Below, one piece after another: positions 44,785 to 51,392 of a stretch of DNA of 64,000 bases; within the stretch, counting starts at the first letter, position 1; every line of letters begins with the position of its first letter. The stretch covers positions 930,001 through 994,000 of the forward strand of contig CBDFFU010000003.1 in NCBI GenBank assembly GCA_965246875.1, in the 5' to 3' direction. The DNA is from DASWYT01 sp965246875 (lineage in GTDB: Bacteria; Pseudomonadota; Alphaproteobacteria; Micavibrionales; SZUA-601). The position numbers were made by a program, and so were the translations under genes. The notes below the pieces were generated by a model that searched no databases, had not been told where the DNA came from, and worked only from the letters and a program-made list of their open reading frames with translations.

Positions 44785-45281
44785 TCAGCCAACGTCCAAT
44801 CCGGCCGCACCCAGTGGCACGTATAGCCGTCTGGTTTATGCTTAATGTAATCCTGATGATAATCTTCGGCAATGTAAAACGTGCCAGCTGGTTCCAGTTC
44901 TGTCACAATGTTGCCCGGCCATTTGCCCGATGCATTCGCCGCATCAATCACCGCTTGCGCTTCCTGTTTTTGCGCATCGTTTGCGTAGAAAATAGCCGAC
45001 CGGTATTGGCTGCCGCGATCGTTGCCCTGGCGATTTGGCGTTGTCGGATCATGAATTTTAAACAGGAACCTCAGCAATTGCCGATAGGAAATGACAGATG
45101 GATCAAACGTAATCTCCAGCGCTTCGGCATGGCCGGTCGTGCCGGTTTTCATGTCGTGATATGTCGGGTTTTTCAACTGACCGCCGGTATAACCTACTTC
45201 GGTGTCGGTCACACCCGGTAATTGGCGGAACAGCTCTTCCATGCCCCAAAAACAGCCGCCCGCAAAAATCGCTTTTTCCAT
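44781..45281 (-). CDS. msrA: Peptide-methionine (S)-S-oxide reductase
   Basis: MsrA repairs the S-form of methionine sulfoxide in proteins. The 166-residue protein starts MEKAIFAGGCFWGMEE with the catalytic Cys at about 10, and continues with GYTGG, EALEITFDP and FYIAEDYHQDY. The frame is open for 73 codons upstream, but AGGAGG before the ATG at 45281 fixes the start. It lies one base after msrB and overlaps the PEBP gene. No signal peptide, so cytoplasmic. Confidence 0.96.
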   Translation of the reverse strand: MEKAIFAGGCFWGMEELFRQLPGVTDTEVGYTGGQLKNPTYHDMKTGTTGHAEALEITFDPSVISYRQLLRFLFKIHDPTTPNRQGNDRGSQYRSAIFYANDAQKQEAQAVIDAANASGKWPGNIVTELEPAGTFYIAEDYHQDYIKHKPDGYTCHWVRPDWTLAE

Positions 45282-45282
45282 C

Positions 45283-45735
45283 TTACGCCTCCTGTTGGTC
45301 AATGATCCCAGCATACGCGCCATAGCCTTCAGCCTCAAGCTGGTCATACGGCACGAAACGCAAGGAGGCCGAGTTGATGCAATAGCGCAAGCCACCCAAT
45401 TCGCGTGGCCCGTCATCAAAGACATGACCCAGATGACTGTCACCATGTTTCGACCGCACCTCGACCCGGCGCATGCCATGTGTTGTATCAGTTTTTTCAA
45501 TCACATTGGTGTCGTCCACCGGCTTGCTGAAACTAGGCCAGCCGCAACCGGAATCAAATTTGTCGCCAGACGTAAACAGCGGCTCACCCGACACGATATC
45601 GACATACAACCCTTTGTCACGATGATCCCAAAACCCGTTCTGGAACGGCGGTTCTGTCCCGTTTTCTTGCGTCACCCGCCGCTGCATCGTGTCTAACTCT
45701 GCAATCTTTGCAGCATCTTTAAAATACGTCGTCAT
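45283..45735 (-). CDS. msrB: Peptide-methionine (R)-S-oxide reductase
   Basis: MsrB reduces the R-form of methionine sulfoxide. The 150-residue protein has FTSGDKFDSGCGWPSFSKP, HLGHVFDDGP and the catalytic Cys in LRYCINSASLRF. The two CxxC pairs that bind zinc in many MsrBs are absent (the first site reads YVDIVSGEPL), so it belongs to the zinc-free group. GAGGAG before the ATG at 45735 decides the start over one five codons earlier. It is the first gene of the msrB-msrA-PEBP operon. Confidence 0.95.
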   Translation of the reverse strand: MTTYFKDAAKIAELDTMQRRVTQENGTEPPFQNGFWDHRDKGLYVDIVSGEPLFTSGDKFDSGCGWPSFSKPVDDTNVIEKTDTTHGMRRVEVRSKHGDSHLGHVFDDGPRELGGLRYCINSASLRFVPYDQLEAEGYGAYAGIIDQQEA

Positions 45736-45914
45736 AATGTGTCTCCTCAAGCTGATGAGGTTGGATATAGAACATTAAAGTCACAAAAAAAGCTTTTCAG
45801 ACCCAGGTTAACAAACTGCAGAGGCAATCAAAAGCAACTTACAGCTTCATACAGAATTTTTACCCGGAGTGAGCTACTTCTGGCGTCATAACTCTGTTAT
45901 CTGATGGATAAAAC

Positions 45915-46850
45915 ATGAACATCGTCAAAAATTCCTGGCAGCTTTTGACAAAAACAGTGTCAGCTTGGCTGGATGATAAAGTGCCACGGCTGGGGGCATC
46001 GCTGGCATTTTACAGCATCCTGTCGATTGGGCCATTGTTGTTGTTGGCCCTTGCGGCAGCCAGTTTTATGTTCGGGCATGAAGCCGCACAAGGCAAGATC
46101 GTCAGTCAGATACAGAACGTGATCGGTACCGATGGCGCGCGTGCCATTCAGGATATGATCCAGGACTCAGCCGAGAAAAAAGAAGCAGGAGTTTGGGCGA
46201 CGATTTTTGGCACGATCACATTACTGGTCGGGGCATCGGGTGTGTTCGGTCAGTTACAGGACGCGTTGAATACGATCTGGAAAGTGGAACCAAAAGCCGG
46301 CCGCGGATTACTTGGTTTTATCAAAGACCGCTTCCTGTCATTTTCCATGGTGCTGGGAACAGGCTTTTTATTATTAACATCATTGGTCTTGAACACAGTG
46401 TTATCGGTGTTGACCGATTACACCACCGGCTTGTTTGCCGGGTTTGCCGTGATGATGCAAATCATCAACTTTGTCATCAGTTTTGGCGTCATTGCATTAC
46501 TGTTCACGCTGATCTTTAAATATCTGCCGGACGCAAAAATCGCCTGGCGCGATGTCTGGATCGGTGGTGTCATGACGGCGTTCCTGTTTACCGTCGGCAA
46601 GTTCGCCATTGGCTTGTATTTGGGTCATAGCTCGATCAGTTCGTCATACGGGGCAGCGGGGTCGCTGGTCGTCATTTTGGTGTGGGTCTACTACTCGGCC
46701 CAAATTTTATTTTTTGGCGCTGAATTTACCCAGGTCTTCGCTAACCGCTTCGGCAAAAAAATCAAACCGGAAGGAAATGCGCAAGCCGTGCTGGACGAAG
46801 ACCGACGCAGGCAAGGCATGCAAGAGAAACCGGAAGGAATTAATGCTTAG
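45915..46850 (+). CDS. YihY/BrkB-family inner-membrane protein
   Basis: The 311-residue polytopic protein has the YihY (UPF0761, once called RNase BN) pattern: RLGASLAFYSILSIGPLLLL, GVFGQLQDALNTIWKV, FKYLPDAKIAWRDVWIGGVMTAFLFTVGK and YGAAGSLVVILVWVYYSAQILFFGAEFT. About six membrane helices and a short basic tail are visible. Function is unsettled. The last 11 bp overlap the convergent M48-like gene. Confidence 0.92.
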   Translation: MNIVKNSWQLLTKTVSAWLDDKVPRLGASLAFYSILSIGPLLLLALAAASFMFGHEAAQGKIVSQIQNVIGTDGARAIQDMIQDSAEKKEAGVWATIFGTITLLVGASGVFGQLQDALNTIWKVEPKAGRGLLGFIKDRFLSFSMVLGTGFLLLTSLVLNTVLSVLTDYTTGLFAGFAVMMQIINFVISFGVIALLFTLIFKYLPDAKIAWRDVWIGGVMTAFLFTVGKFAIGLYLGHSSISSSYGAAGSLVVILVWVYYSAQILFFGAEFTQVFANRFGKKIKPEGNAQAVLDEDRRRQGMQEKPEGINA

Positions 46851-47643
46851 GTGCGCGCACCCTTGGGCTGCCGATGGACTGCCATGCGGCAAATGCTTCC
46901 ATTGGAGTTTTGTCTTTAAATAATCCATTCCCATTCGTGCATTGGTGCTTTGTTTCTTTGAAAATGTCATAGCGCGTTTTGGTACTGGGGTAAGACGAAA
47001 TTAGTTCAGTTACAGGATTGTGATCTTCAGCCGCTTGTTCATAGCCATTTGTATAATCAATGACTGTTCCATTATTGTTAGTCATATCTTTGTAACACAA
47101 GTCGTGAAACTGATAACCCATGTTGTAGGCGTCAATTTCTCGGCGGTAGGATAAATGCCTGTATACCATTCCCCCTACTATCGTTGTAGCAGCTCCCGCG
47201 CTGGCTACAGCTGGTAGCAAGTCTGTTGTTGCAGCTGCCGCTACGCCTGCTGCAGCACCAGCGATCAGACTTGTCATGTGCTTATATCTACGATCAATGT
47301 AGTTGCTCCCACTTTCTTTGCCATGAGAGATTTCGTGAGCAGCCAGACTCAACATTTCAGCTTTCACCAACTGGTCAATGACAGATGGATCGTCGCACAT
47401 CTGCGACATTTTGTAATTGATGTATCTGGGGTTGTGAACGATATAGAGTCGATTTTTATCCATGCTAGATAAAAGTGTTTGCGTTTGTGCGCACAAATCA
47501 TCATCCATTTCGGAGACCAATGGCCATCGTTTCAACAAGGCATCACGTTCTTGTAGCGTCATTCCAATAATTTTGAGCTGCTCCGTTTCGAGCTTGCTCA
47601 ATGTATAGTAAACAAAATGTGTTGCTTCTCCAAAAAACGCCAT
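46840..47643 (-). CDS. M48-like membrane metallopeptidase candidate
   Basis: The 267-residue protein contains SLAAHEISHGKE (HExxH, His 103 and 107), then a hydrophobic hairpin (about 122-160, Ala/Gly-rich), then HLSYRREIDAYNMGYQF with Glu 169 at the spacing of the third zinc ligand of M48 proteases (Ser-x3-Glu-x2-Ala). Order and spacing suggest an M48/HtpX- or Oma1-like peptidase with its active site at the membrane. The N-terminal 90 residues and the Cys-containing C-terminus have no match I recognise. A TTGATT promoter with a TAATAA box ends six bases before the ATG, so the mRNA may be leaderless. The gene is AT-richer than its neighbours. Confidence 0.6.
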   Translation of the reverse strand: MAFFGEATHFVYYTLSKLETEQLKIIGMTLQERDALLKRWPLVSEMDDDLCAQTQTLLSSMDKNRLYIVHNPRYINYKMSQMCDDPSVIDQLVKAEMLSLAAHEISHGKESGSNYIDRRYKHMTSLIAGAAAGVAAAATTDLLPAVASAGAATTIVGGMVYRHLSYRREIDAYNMGYQFHDLCYKDMTNNNGTVIDYTNGYEQAAEDHNPVTELISSYPSTKTRYDIFKETKHQCTNGNGLFKDKTPMEAFAAWQSIGSPRVRAPKH

Positions 47644-47695
47644 GAAATATTATTACATAATCGTTAAGTGAAATCAACTATAATTTCTAGAAAAC

Positions 47696-47726
47696 AAAAA
47701 GCCCGCCGTATGACGGGCGGGCTTTT
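47696..47726. terminator. Intrinsic terminator
   Basis: GCCCGCC/GGCGGGC stem (47701-47707, 47716-47722) flanked by A- and T-runs; it ends the 47744-47947 gene and could act both ways. Confidence 0.9.
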
Positions 47727-47743
47727 ACTTGAAGAGCAAAAAT

Positions 47744-47947
47744 TTAGCGGCTGCCGGCGTTGGAAATATTGCCCTGGCTGGAGCCGGGGCGTTGGGATCC
47801 AACACGGTCGGTGGCTTTGGTCGGCGTGGTGTTTTGATCCACATCCTTAAGGCCCTTGGCATTGGCATTCTTGCCACCCATCTTGCTGTTCTCCGGCATC
47901 CCACGATTTTGGCTGGTCTGCGCGGCGTTCTGATTGGCTTTAGACAT
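47744..47947 (-). CDS. Small hydrophilic low-complexity protein
   Basis: The ORF encodes 67 residues starting MSKANQNAAQTSQNRGM, dominated by Asn, Gln, Ser, Gly and Lys and without hydrophobic core, so it is probably disordered. GGGAGGTGATCC directly before the ATG at 47947 is an almost perfect ribosome site, and a strong terminator follows, which argues for a real, well-translated gene. Composition recalls small stress-induced hydrophilins, but no family is recognised. Confidence 0.65.
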   Translation of the reverse strand: MSKANQNAAQTSQNRGMPENSKMGGKNANAKGLKDVDQNTTPTKATDRVGSQRPGSSQGNISNAGSR

Positions 47948-48028
47948 TGGATCACCTCCCTTGCTGTTAGACGTTGTCATTTAGATATGGGAGGGTCGTG
48001 CGCTGTTTCAAGGCGTCGCGGACACGAC

Positions 48029-48060
48029 AAAAAAGCCCGCCATGACGGCGGGCTTTCTCA
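48029..48060 (-). terminator. Intrinsic terminator of the HU-like gene
   Basis: GCCCGCC/GGCGGGC stem (48035-48041, 48047-48053) with a T-run on the minus strand. Its stem equals that of the terminator at 47696. Confidence 0.9.
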
Positions 48061-48081
48061 ATAAACGGAACGCGTTGACGA

Positions 48082-48486
48082 TTAAGAGGTCGCAGCGGTT
48101 TTCAGTTTTGACAATGGACGGATTTTCACGCGAACCGAAGCTGGTTTCGCAGCCGCTGGCATCATTTCGCCAGTGGATGGGTTGCGGATCATCGTGCCGG
48201 CTTTGCGTGCAGGAACTTTGCGCAGGGTCACTTTCATCAGGCCTGGGAAGGTAAATTCGCCCACGCCTTTTGGATGGATCGAACCGAGAATGACATTTTC
48301 GATCGTGCCCAGGATTTCGCCGGCTTGTTTGCGGCTGATGCTGTTTTGGTCAGCGATGTGATTCAACAAAGCCGATTTGGTCAATGTTTCTTTAACCGGC
48401 TTCAAAGCGGCTGGAGCCGCTTTCGGGGCGGCTTTTGTCGCGGTAGCCTTGTTTTTAGCAGGAGCTGCTTTTTTTGCGGTGGCCAT
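48082..48486 (-). CDS. HU/IHF-family DNA-binding protein with Lys/Ala-rich N-terminal tail
   Basis: The 134-residue protein has a 30-residue Lys/Ala-rich tail (MATAKKAAPAKNKATATKA) followed by an HU fold: LTKSALLNHIADQNSISRKQAGEIL, PKGVGEFTFPGLMKV, and the DNA-intercalating arm with IRNPSTGEMM. HU proteins bend and compact DNA. A histone H1-like basic tail on HU occurs in some bacteria but is uncommon. The ATG at 48486 has AAAGG upstream; the longer open frame is not credible. It is expressed alone. Confidence 0.9.
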   Translation of the reverse strand: MATAKKAAPAKNKATATKAAPKAAPAALKPVKETLTKSALLNHIADQNSISRKQAGEILGTIENVILGSIHPKGVGEFTFPGLMKVTLRKVPARKAGTMIRNPSTGEMMPAAAKPASVRVKIRPLSKLKTAATS

Positions 48487-48841
48487 GAGATTGCCTTTAA
48501 GTTTGGGTTGATCGCCGTGCGAAACAAGCTGGAAACAGCGTGAAAACACAGCAAGACATCTATTTGAATAACAAGCACCGCCGTGGCCTGCAAGGGGGTG
48601 AACAGGGTTTTTCCCTTGAAAAACACGAAAAAACGCACGAAATACCGTAAATAACGCCTCTTGACGAAAACACGTATCAATGCATTTGTGCAATACCGCG
48701 TACGACTCATTTGAACAGAACGATTCTGCCGCAGGCGTTTTGGCCCCGATTCTGTTGTGTTTGCCACACTCAGACGCAACCGCACATGGATGTTTACCGG
48801 GTCGCCGGGGTTTGGTAGGCTAAGCAAAACAGGATTGTGAC
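48487..48841. other. Intergenic region upstream of HU and the 48842 gene
   Basis: No supported gene. It holds the divergent upstream regions of both neighbours and short repeats of the form CGTGTTTTC/CGTGTTTTTC on the minus strand near 48610-48670. Confidence 0.4.
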
Positions 48842-49498
48842 ATGACAGTTTTGCGGCATTTGATAGCAGGTTTCATCCTAACCGTGTTGAGCGTTCCAGC
48901 CATCGCTAGCCAGCCTTATGTTGAAAAAATCAAGATGCTGACAGGCCCAGCCGGTGAAAAACTGGTGCTGGAAAAACTCTATGCGGATGACGGCTTTGAC
49001 TTGTTTCATCCGGTCAGCGTGCAGTTGAAAAATCAAAATGGTGCCGTTGTCGCCTTTATGCCTGTGGCGATTGATGCCTCTGTTTACTGCCCATCCTTGC
49101 TACGCTGTATCGTGTTTCCCACCGGGTTTGGGCAGTTTTTTACGAATGGCTGGCAATTGGATGCGGACAGTGTTGATTATACATTGGCAGCGGACAGTGA
49201 CCTGACGCAGAAAAACACGATGGATCGCACCACCGGTACCGATTATAAAATGTATCTGGCTTATCCGAATGTTACTGAATTTCATGGAGCAGGGCTTGGC
49301 AACCCGTTGCAGCGTTTGGGTGCTAAAGGCTTTGCACCGTCAGACTCCACAGGGTGGTTTTTGTTGAGCCCTTTGTTTATTTTACGCGATAGCACAGTAA
49401 TTTATCCTCTAATAACAGCGGCGGTGTGGGGATGTTGGTATTACCGCAAACGTAAAAAGACAAAATTACTAAACCCTTCATCATTGTCTGCGCCATAA
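48842..49498 (+). CDS. Hypothetical exported protein with C-terminal membrane helix
   Basis: The 218-residue protein has a signal peptide (LTVLSVPAIASQ), a periplasmic domain of about 150 residues with two Cys residues (VYCPSLLRCIVF), and a C-terminal membrane helix followed by a basic tail (VIYPLITAAVWGCWYYRKRKK). Topology is therefore periplasmic with a cytoplasmic tail. AGGA lies eight bases before the ATG. No family is recognised. A bidirectional terminator follows. Confidence 0.72.
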   Translation: MTVLRHLIAGFILTVLSVPAIASQPYVEKIKMLTGPAGEKLVLEKLYADDGFDLFHPVSVQLKNQNGAVVAFMPVAIDASVYCPSLLRCIVFPTGFGQFFTNGWQLDADSVDYTLAADSDLTQKNTMDRTTGTDYKMYLAYPNVTEFHGAGLGNPLQRLGAKGFAPSDSTGWFLLSPLFILRDSTVIYPLITAAVWGCWYYRKRKKTKLLNPSSLSAP

Positions 49499-49524
49499 AA
49501 AAGCCACCCCGAAGGGTGGCTTTT
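49497..49524. terminator. Bidirectional intrinsic terminator
   Basis: GCCACCC/GGGTGGC stem (49503-49509, 49514-49520) with an A-run before and TTTT after, between convergent genes. Confidence 0.9.
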
Positions 49525-49544
49525 CGTTGAAGTATCTGGATTGA

Positions 49545-50165
49545 TTAATCCAGCATGTCTTCCAAGTGCTCGGCCGTGTCCAAATGACGCTTGATAACCG
49601 GTAATGACATTTTGGCCATATCGCGTGTCTGGCGTTCCATTGGATTGCGTGTGAACGAGCTGGTGTTGCCCAGGTAGTTCTTGGTCAACATCAATACACG
49701 TTTGTGGTTCGTCAATTGTGCATCCATATAGGCTTCATCAAATTCACGACCCGGAGCCGCCTTCGTCAGCTTGCCCATGATGTCTTGTTGATCAGCGTTC
49801 AACAGTGGGATCGTGGTATTCATGGCCTTCAAAGCACGGGAGATCCCGGCCTGCTCAGCGACTTCAGCGTCGGCAAACGCGCGAACTTGCGGGTTGCGGG
49901 TTTTCTGTTGTGCTAATTGACTGCTGACCATGGCAAGCAAGCCTGGACCAGCAAGGCTGGAACGATACTCAGACTGGTTTTCCGGAGAGTCTGTCACAAA
50001 GACGGTTGTGCGGTGGACGCCATTGGCGACAACTTTGTCATCGCTGGCACGTGTTTCGACATAGGTTGGGCTTTGTGACTCAGAATTCGGCATCATCATA
50101 GACGAGCTGCAACCAGCCAACGTCAGGGCCAAAGCGGATACGGTAGTGATAAGACGATAATTCAT
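49545..50165 (-). CDS. DUF4142-family lipoprotein
   Basis: The 206-residue protein has a lipobox (LTLAGCSSS) and a ferritin-like four-helix DUF4142 domain: SSQLAQQKTRNPQVRAFADAEVAEQAGISRAL, FDEAYMDAQLTNHKRVLML and a C-terminal MSLPVIKRHLDTAEHLEDML. Metal ligands of true ferritins are not evident. Function is unknown. The ATG at 50165 is supported by the signal peptide; the longer open frame runs through parS and is not credible. Confidence 0.85.
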   Translation of the reverse strand: MNYRLITTVSALALTLAGCSSSMMMPNSESQSPTYVETRASDDKVVANGVHRTTVFVTDSPENQSEYRSSLAGPGLLAMVSSQLAQQKTRNPQVRAFADAEVAEQAGISRALKAMNTTIPLLNADQQDIMGKLTKAAPGREFDEAYMDAQLTNHKRVLMLTKNYLGNTSSFTRNPMERQTRDMAKMSLPVIKRHLDTAEHLEDMLD

Positions 50166-50333
50166 AGGGGAACCTGTTGATTTTCTGGTTGGGGAAAAGA
50201 GGTTTGACCATCGCAAGGTCCGTATAAGTTTTAAAGTCTTTTCGACAGGTTTCGCATCAAAATTGAATGTTAAATGTGCTACGGTGTTTAGGATGCAATG
50301 TGTGCCCAAGAGCGTATTGCCGTCAAAACAAAA

Positions 50334-50349
50334 TGTTTCACGTGAAACA
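50334..50349. other. parS: parS centromere-like site
   Basis: TGTTTCACGTGAAACA is an exact match to the ParB-binding parS consensus, and the symmetry extends three bases on each side. It lies between two minus-strand genes in non-coding DNA. parS sites cluster near oriC in chromosomes with ParABS; parA and parB are not in this window. Confidence 0.9.
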
Positions 50350-50382
50350 TTTGGCCTTTTTGGGTTTGAAATCAATGTGTTA

Positions 50383-50398
50383 TAGGAATATATTCCTA
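50383..50398. repeat. Perfect 16-bp palindrome next to parS
   Basis: TAGGAATA/TATTCCTA lies 33 bp from parS and overlaps the stop codon of the 50396-50782 gene. Role unknown. Confidence 0.5.
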
Positions 50399-50782
50399 AT
50401 TACTGTCTGGACTGAAGTCAAAGGAACTGGCGGCTAACCCGTGTTCTGTAAGAATTGCCGTTTCCCAGGCGTCATACTCTGCTGGCAAATCGGGACTGAT
50501 CGGGTGGTCACCCCGCCAATAGTCCGCGCCATGGGCGGCCAGCATCGCCCAGTGATATTCGGTCTCGTGCGACAGAAAGACGATATCCGTAACAGATCGT
50601 GGGAACGCCAGACACGCGGTTGCCGCCAGCCGTGTGGCCGTGTCCGTCGCGCTCAGCCCGGCATAACTTATCATGATCTGCTGCACCAGCGTGTAGAACG
50701 TGCGGGCGTTGAATGTCACCCGCGTCCCGTCAGCCGGATCGGTAAACAGGATGCTGTCAGTCAACAGGTTTGGGTCTATCAT
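50396..50782 (-). CDS. Hypothetical protein
   Basis: The 128-residue soluble protein starts MIDPNLLTDSILFTDPADGT. It is Ala/Asp/Thr-rich with conserved-looking Trp residues (YHWAMLAAHGADYWRGDHP) and an acidic C-terminus. No family is recognised. Codon use looks like that of core genes here, and the overlapping plus-strand frame (50441-50917) has no domain, so the minus frame is preferred. Confidence 0.6.
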   Translation of the reverse strand: MIDPNLLTDSILFTDPADGTRVTFNARTFYTLVQQIMISYAGLSATDTATRLAATACLAFPRSVTDIVFLSHETEYHWAMLAAHGADYWRGDHPISPDLPAEYDAWETAILTEHGLAASSFDFSPDSN

Positions 50783-50823
50783 GCGGTAGTGCTGCTATGG
50801 TCTGTACAGGGATTGCAACGAGT

Positions 50824-51027
50824 TTACGCTAAGCGTCTGTTGGCTGGCAATCCTAGTTTGTTGTCTATGAATTTAGTGGATGAGGTTACCCAATTTTTGG
50901 ACAGACATTTTGATTGAACCGTTTGTTGTTCTTGTGCTAAATTGGTGACAAGCGCCTGAACTCGCTTTTCGCTAACGGTTGCCATCCCCGACAGGGTGGA
51001 TTTTTTATGCGTGATTTTATTGCGCAT
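50824..51027 (-). CDS. Possible small protein (uncertain)
   Basis: The 67-codon frame has AGGA six bases before its ATG and encodes a polar sequence including SEKRVQALVTNLAQEQQ. However, it contains a hairpin that looks like a plus-strand terminator (50982-51006), and the codons from about residue 40 on look random. It may be a real small gene or a chance frame opposite an RNA gene. Confidence 0.35.
   Translation of the reverse strand: MRNKITHKKSTLSGMATVSEKRVQALVTNLAQEQQTVQSKCLSKNWVTSSTKFIDNKLGLPANRRLA
50982..51006 (+). terminator. Terminator-like hairpin without an upstream plus-strand gene
   Basis: CCATCC/GGGTGG stem with a six-base loop, followed by A and six T residues. No supported plus-strand protein gene precedes it, so it could end a small RNA. 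Confidence 0.5.
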
Positions 51028-51040
51028 AAATTTTCCTATG

Positions 51041-51140
51041 TCGGGAGAGCGACCGAATACAATACCCGTAAGGGAAACAGGTTGCGCGCGTTTAGCGACG
51101 CGAGTTCAAGCTCCCGATGCCAAAGGTCATCTGTGATGAC
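51041..51140 (+). ncRNA. Candidate structured leader or small RNA
   Basis: TCGGGAG (51041-51047) pairs with CTCCCGA (51111-51117). Inside, GCGACC pairs with GGTTGC (one G-T), enclosing a CCC-GTAA-GGG hairpin, followed by a CGCG/CGCG hairpin: a multibranched fold. GTCATC-TGT-GATGAC (51126-51140) follows. The segment lies in the leader of the XRE gene. It matches no riboswitch class I recognise. Confidence 0.35.
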
Positions 51141-51163
51141 TGACAACAGGAAAGAATTGAACT

Positions 51164-51385
51164 ATGCCGCACGCCACTAAACCCCATCCATCCACTATCG
51201 CCCTCCGCCACCTGCGCCGCACGATTGGCCGCGATATTCACAACGCGCGGGTGCAACAGCGCATGACGCTGGAACGGTTGTCACGTTTGACTGGTATCTC
51301 GGTGTGTGTGTTGGATATGGTGGAACTGGGGAAGGGGCAGGTTGGGTTGGATGAGTTGGTGAAGGTTTTGTGGGCGTTGGGTTGA
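51164..51385 (+). CDS. Small XRE-family HTH regulator
   Basis: The 73-residue protein is a compact Cro/C1-type helix-turn-helix: IGRDIHNARVQQRMTLERLSRLTGISVCVLDMVELGKGQVGLDELVKVLWALG, with the recognition helix around TGISVCVLDMVE. AGGAAAG lies before the ATG. A 15-bp palindrome at 51126-51140 is a plausible self-operator. It is convergent with the DUF3644 gene, eight bases apart. Such regulators often accompany toxin or defence genes. Confidence 0.8.
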   Translation: MPHATKPHPSTIALRHLRRTIGRDIHNARVQQRMTLERLSRLTGISVCVLDMVELGKGQVGLDELVKVLWALG

Positions 51386-51392
51386 TATACTT

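Noticed and set aside
48402..48827. A 141-codon minus-strand frame upstream of HU
   Set aside because: It overlaps the HU N-terminus in another frame and includes the HU leader; Arg-rich random composition.
50441..50917. A 158-codon plus-strand frame
   Set aside because: It is antisense to the 50396-50782 gene, begins without a ribosome site and shows no coding character.
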